Shown one piece after another: positions 61,168 to 64,000 of a DNA stretch of 64,000 nucleotides; positions within the stretch are counted from its first letter, which is position 1, and each line of letters opens with the position of its first letter. The notes under the pieces were generated by a model. The model was given only the letters and a program-made list of their open reading frames with translations. It had not been told where the DNA came from and searched no databases. The stretch comes from CAWIKY01 sp963836905 (GTDB lineage: Bacteria; Pseudomonadota; Alphaproteobacteria; Caulobacterales; Hyphomonadaceae), in assembly GCA_963836905.1 (NCBI GenBank), contig CAWIKY010000006.1:930001-994000 (forward strand), in the 5' to 3' direction. A program made the translations under genes and the position numbers.

Positions 61168-62024
61168 TGCAGGCCCGGAACCGGCTCGTCGATGACCTCG
61201 AACGTGAACGCACCCAGGTGATCAATTTCACAGCTAACAACGTCGCCCGTTCGCAGGAATTTGGGCGGGTCAAAGGCGACACCGACACCCGCAGGGGTAC
61301 CTGTGAAGATGAGGTCGCCGGGCTCAAGCGTAAATGCTTTCGACAGATGAGCGATCTGTGCTGGCAGGGTGTGGACCATATCGCCCGCTGTCCCGTTCTG
61401 GCGAAGCTCGCCATTCACGTGGCACTGCAGACGTAGCGCAGAAATATCGCCGACTTCGTCAATCGTGGTCATCCACGGACCGATAGGCGCGTGCGTGTCA
61501 AAACCCTTTCCCATAATCATTGAGGGGGTCGCCTTCTGCCAATCGCGTACCGAAACATCGCAGCCGACCATATAACCGGCCACATGCGAAAGCGCGTCGG
61601 CTTCGGAAATATGTCGACCGGCAGTTCCGATCACTGCGACCAGCTCGACTTCATAATCCAGCGCACTGGAAACGCGCGGCAGATGAACCGGCGCGAAAGG
61701 TGGATTTACTGCTGTCACCTGCTTGTTGAACCAGGTTTGGGTTGTCGGCGGCTCGCGCCCGGTTTCGCGGGCATGATCCTTGTAGTTCAGGCCAATACCG
61801 AGAATTTTCCGCGGCATAGTGATGGGTGCAACCAGATCCTGCGGTTGAAATCTGACGGGTTCGTCGAAGCCTTCGGCATCGAGCGCGGCCGTCAATGCGC
61901 CGCCATAGCGAGCCATCAGCGTCTTGAGTGAAGTGAAAGGTGCCGTCTTGAGCGGGCTCGCCTGATCGCCCTCGATCCGGGCGGTCAGAATATCGCCGCC
62001 AATGCGGACCTGAGCAAGTTTCAT
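61164..62024 (-). CDS. Fumarylacetoacetate hydrolase family protein
   Basis: The 286-residue product has the FAH fold with the metal-binding segments LGIGLNYKDHARETG, LDYEVELVAVIGTAGRHISE and CDVSVRDWQ, and the C-terminal FTGTPAGVGVAFDPPKFLRT. Relatives act as acylpyruvases, oxaloacetate decarboxylases or hydratases of aromatic catabolism; the substrate is open. No catabolic cluster is adjacent. It starts a three-gene overlapping run. Confidence 0.9.
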   Translation of the reverse strand: MKLAQVRIGGDILTARIEGDQASPLKTAPFTSLKTLMARYGGALTAALDAEGFDEPVRFQPQDLVAPITMPRKILGIGLNYKDHARETGREPPTTQTWFNKQVTAVNPPFAPVHLPRVSSALDYEVELVAVIGTAGRHISEADALSHVAGYMVGCDVSVRDWQKATPSMIMGKGFDTHAPIGPWMTTIDEVGDISALRLQCHVNGELRQNGTAGDMVHTLPAQIAHLSKAFTLEPGDLIFTGTPAGVGVAFDPPKFLRTGDVVSCEIDHLGAFTFEVIDEPVPGLQ

Positions 62025-62220
62025 GGCGTGCGGCTCTCGGAAGACTGTAGAAGATTGCCGAATCTAAACCTGTTTGGTCGGCTGGAACAGGGAGAATAAA
62101 TGGTGCTTTCCTGCAATCTGTCGTGGACAGCTGCGCCAGGGACTCCAAGGTCCAGCCTTGGAGCAGCGATGACCGGCTGGCGTCGCGGTTTTTCAAGCAT
62201 CAAAAGGCAAAGTCCGGTTT

Positions 62221-62943
62221 CTACCCACCGTCAGGCGGCGGTTCCGGCTTGAAGATGCGTTCATGAAGGCGGTAGAGCGGACCGTGCCAGGGGGTGTGTT
62301 CCGGTCTGTCGAAACGGATGCCGGGCGGGCTGCATGTTCGCAAGTGTGGCCGCGATGAGGCGGCTCTTCGTCTGACAATCAGCCTGACGCACCGCATCAT
62401 GTGATCTTCACGGTTGTCGAGAACGTCCTGAAGCTGCGTCAGGCGGTGGATGAACGGCGCGGCCGGTACCTCGATGCTCAGCAGAGGCGGAACGCAGGTG
62501 CGGGTCCGTCTTGTTCTACGAGATGCCGGAACGGCTTCGAAGGGGGAGCCACGCTGCGACCGAGGTGTGCTGACGTGTGGCTCTGGCGCAGGTGGTTCTG
62601 AGAGGCGAAACAAGGCGGGGGCGGCGGGATTTGCCTGCCGCGTCTGTTTAGCCACCGGTACCGCCGCAGGTGCCGGATCAGCCAGCATGCGCGGAGGTAT
62701 GTAATGCGTTTTCAGGAACGCCTCAGCCTCAATGAACAGGATACGGCGGAGCGTTGCTTCGGCCGTTCGCAAGAAAGCCAGCGTGTCCTTGCGCAGAAAC
62801 CGTACGAACGTGGTGGGCGCGTCAGTATCCGGAGCGAGGTTGAGAAAATGCGCGACCAGCTTGAGAAGCGACGCAACATGCGACAGGCTATCGGCGATCA
62901 GACCACATGACGATTGGTGCAAGGGAGACGCGGAGCTATCCAT
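62221..62943 (-). CDS. Conserved-type protein of unknown function, Pro/Ala/Arg-rich
   Basis: The 240-residue product (start ATG 62943, MDSSASPLHQSSCGLIADSL) has an amphipathic helical N-terminal half (FVRFLRKDTLAFLRTAEATL, RRILFIEAEAFLKTHYIPPR), a disordered Ala/Pro middle and a basic C-terminal half (MMRCVRLIVRRRAASSRPHL). No membrane segment or catalytic motif is visible. It starts 82 bases before the PaaI-like gene is complete on the same strand. I do not recognise the family. Confidence 0.6.
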   Translation of the reverse strand: MDSSASPLHQSSCGLIADSLSHVASLLKLVAHFLNLAPDTDAPTTFVRFLRKDTLAFLRTAEATLRRILFIEAEAFLKTHYIPPRMLADPAPAAVPVAKQTRQANPAAPALFRLSEPPAPEPHVSTPRSQRGSPFEAVPASRRTRRTRTCVPPLLSIEVPAAPFIHRLTQLQDVLDNREDHMMRCVRLIVRRRAASSRPHLRTCSPPGIRFDRPEHTPWHGPLYRLHERIFKPEPPPDGG

Positions 62944-63025
62944 GCACCGAGGATAAGCCGGGCAGCCGTGTGGTTGGAGAGATTCGGGGGCATGTGCGGG
63001 GTCGCAAGCTCGCAAGACCGGCGGG

Positions 63026-63451
63026 CTACCCCCGTAGTTTCTTGATCGTGCCTGAAAAGCTCATGCAGGGTCGCTTTTCAGCTGTGATCAGTCCTCGCAC
63101 GAAGATCATCGATCCTCCTGCGCGCAGAACATCGCCGGTGACTTCCATCAACTCGCCGACGTGTCCGGCACCCAGAAATTCGGAATTGAACGTCACGGTC
63201 ACGCCGTGTTGCTCGCCCATGTCCTTTTCCGCGATCATGAAGAGCGCGAAATCGCCGAAGGTCATCAGACATCCGCCATGCATCGCTCCTGCGCCGTTCA
63301 TGTGGCGCGGTTGTGCCCGGAAGGCGCCGAGTTTCGTTCCGTCGGGCATGTCCTTCTGGTAGAATGGCCCGGCCGCATCGGTTTCGAAGGCGTCGCCGTC
63401 CCAATAGGTCCAGCCTGCAAATTCGCCCTGTGTCTCAACTTTCCTTGGCAT
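63026..63451 (-). CDS. PaaI-type hotdog thioesterase
   Basis: The 141-residue product has the hotdog core HMNGAGAMHGGCLMTFGDFA (HGG motif with helix) and VTFNSEFLGAGHVGELMEVT. Relatives hydrolyse small aryl- or acyl-CoA. Here Asp in GDFALF may act as the catalytic acid. It stands alone. Confidence 0.88.
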   Translation of the reverse strand: MPRKVETQGEFAGWTYWDGDAFETDAAGPFYQKDMPDGTKLGAFRAQPRHMNGAGAMHGGCLMTFGDFALFMIAEKDMGEQHGVTVTFNSEFLGAGHVGELMEVTGDVLRAGGSMIFVRGLITAEKRPCMSFSGTIKKLRG

Positions 63452-63518
63452 TCACCAACCCTTGTATCGTCCTGCAGGGGACGGAGTGGCGAGGGCAGGG
63501 CAAAAGGTCAAGCATTCC

Positions 63519-64000
63519 TCAGCGCTCGGGCAGGCAATCCTGATTCCCGAGTTTCTCCTTCGGGATCACGCTCATTGTCCCGTCGGTTTCCAGAACCACT
63601 GCGCCGACATGTTCGAACGTACCGATCGAGCTGTCGCGGATCGCCGCCTCCAGTTCGTCTTTTGAAATTCGCTCCTTCTTCATTTGCGCCTCCAGGAAGA
63701 AGCCGTTGCGAAACAGAAGCCTTGGTTCAGCCTTGATGACGCTTTCGAACGAGGAAAAATGAGAAGCCAGCCAAGTGACGATGAATTGCAGGCCGATCAG
63801 CACGGCAAATGCCGTCAGGCCCTGCAGGGTGCTTGTATTCTTCGAAACCAGCATGGTCGCCAGCACCGAACCGAACGCAACGGTAACGATGAAGTCAAAC
63901 ATGTTGAACTTGGAGAGCGTTCTCTTTCCGGAAATCCGCAAAAGGATGATTATGCCGATATAGCCGCAGATGCCGCCTACCAGCGTTCGGCCGATGGATG
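63519..64000 (-). CDS. DUF421 (YetF-like) membrane protein, partial
   Basis: The gene is cut by the window end; the visible part continues from the edge in the minus direction. The visible part reads IIILLRISGKRTLSKFNMFD, two membrane helices (FIVTVAFGSVLATMLV, ALTAFAVLIGLQFIVTWLAS), then the cytoplasmic domain with LLFRNGFFLEAQMKKERISK and DELEAAIRDSSIGTFEHVGA. This matches the DUF421/YetF family of inner-membrane proteins of unknown function. It ends in a short Cys-containing tail. Confidence 0.87.
   Translation of the reverse strand, partial: SIGRTLVGGICGYIGIIILLRISGKRTLSKFNMFDFIVTVAFGSVLATMLVSKNTSTLQGLTAFAVLIGLQFIVTWLASHFSSFESVIKAEPRLLFRNGFFLEAQMKKERISKDELEAAIRDSSIGTFEHVGAVVLETDGTMSVIPKEKLGNQDCLPER

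Overview
The window is one continuous piece of an alphaproteobacterial chromosome, most likely from a marine Hyphomonadaceae/Maricaulales-type or other Caulobacterales-related organism. The basis is the ribosomal cluster order (rplX to rplQ with secY and adk inside it), an ATP12-type F1-ATPase chaperone, a TipF-like EAL protein, a small CC_3515-like secreted cysteine protein, a DUF3035 lipoprotein beside lspA, and a map-radC pair. No rRNA genes, CRISPR arrays, prophages or intact transposases were seen. One tRNA gene (tRNA-Val, anticodon TAC) is present.

Layout. 1-8.4 kb: the spc and alpha ribosomal operons (rplX, rplE, rpsN, rpsH, rplF, rplR, rpsE, rpmD, rplO, secY, adk; then rpsM, rpsK, rpoA, rplQ behind a separate promoter). 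8.4-15.6 kb: a Do-type protease, an exported protein of unknown function, rarA, two RluA-type pseudouridine synthases around crcB, a HAD phosphatase and an ATP12 chaperone, mostly joined by 4-base overlaps. 15.7-20.7 kb: FKBP, thiolase, membrane protein, CinA-like protein, small secreted protein and acyl-CoA dehydrogenase. 20.7-23.9 kb: an island of RHS remnants with two orphan C-terminal tips, each followed by a candidate immunity gene. 23.9-29.3 kb: map, radC, a nitroreductase-marR operon with a palindromic operator, and a spinster-type MFS transporter. 29.3-36.1 kb: a transglutaminase/DUF2126 - permuted ATP-grasp - alpha-E - Anbu proteasome-like locus. 36.2-43 kb: tRNA-Val, a methyltransferase, and a six-gene overlapping minus-strand operon (SDR, bioB, tesB, glycosyltransferase, methyltransferase, terpene-cyclase-fold protein). 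43-48.5 kb: glmS, a GT2 glycosyltransferase, glmM and gmd, an envelope-sugar precursor region. 48.5-64 kb: a TadG-like protein with lysine-proline and poly-aspartate tracts, a BacNav-like channel, DUF3072, DUF3035, lspA, ileS, two YbjN-like paralogues, a HAD-IIA phosphatase, a TipF-like protein, a degenerate metallo-beta-lactamase-fold protein, an FAH-family hydrolase, a PaaI thioesterase and a truncated DUF421 protein.

Sequence quality matters here. At least eight single-base indels break otherwise well conserved genes (secY, an rluC-like gene, a thiolase, map, the ATP-grasp gene twice, the alpha-E gene, bioB). In every case the protein resumes in another frame with family-typical sequence. 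Because secY and map are expected to be essential, these are most simply read as sequencing or assembly errors, and I annotate the repaired gene spans as CDS.

The most unusual biology is (a) the tandem orphan RHS tip/immunity modules sharing a perfect 122-bp core repeat, one copy carrying a short palindromic insertion with a stop codon; (b) the Anbu/alpha-E/ATP-grasp/transglutaminase locus, a recurrent gene set of unknown biochemical purpose; (c) the six-gene overlapping operon linking biotin synthase and an acyl-CoA thioesterase to a glycosyltransferase, a methyltransferase and a cyclase-fold protein.
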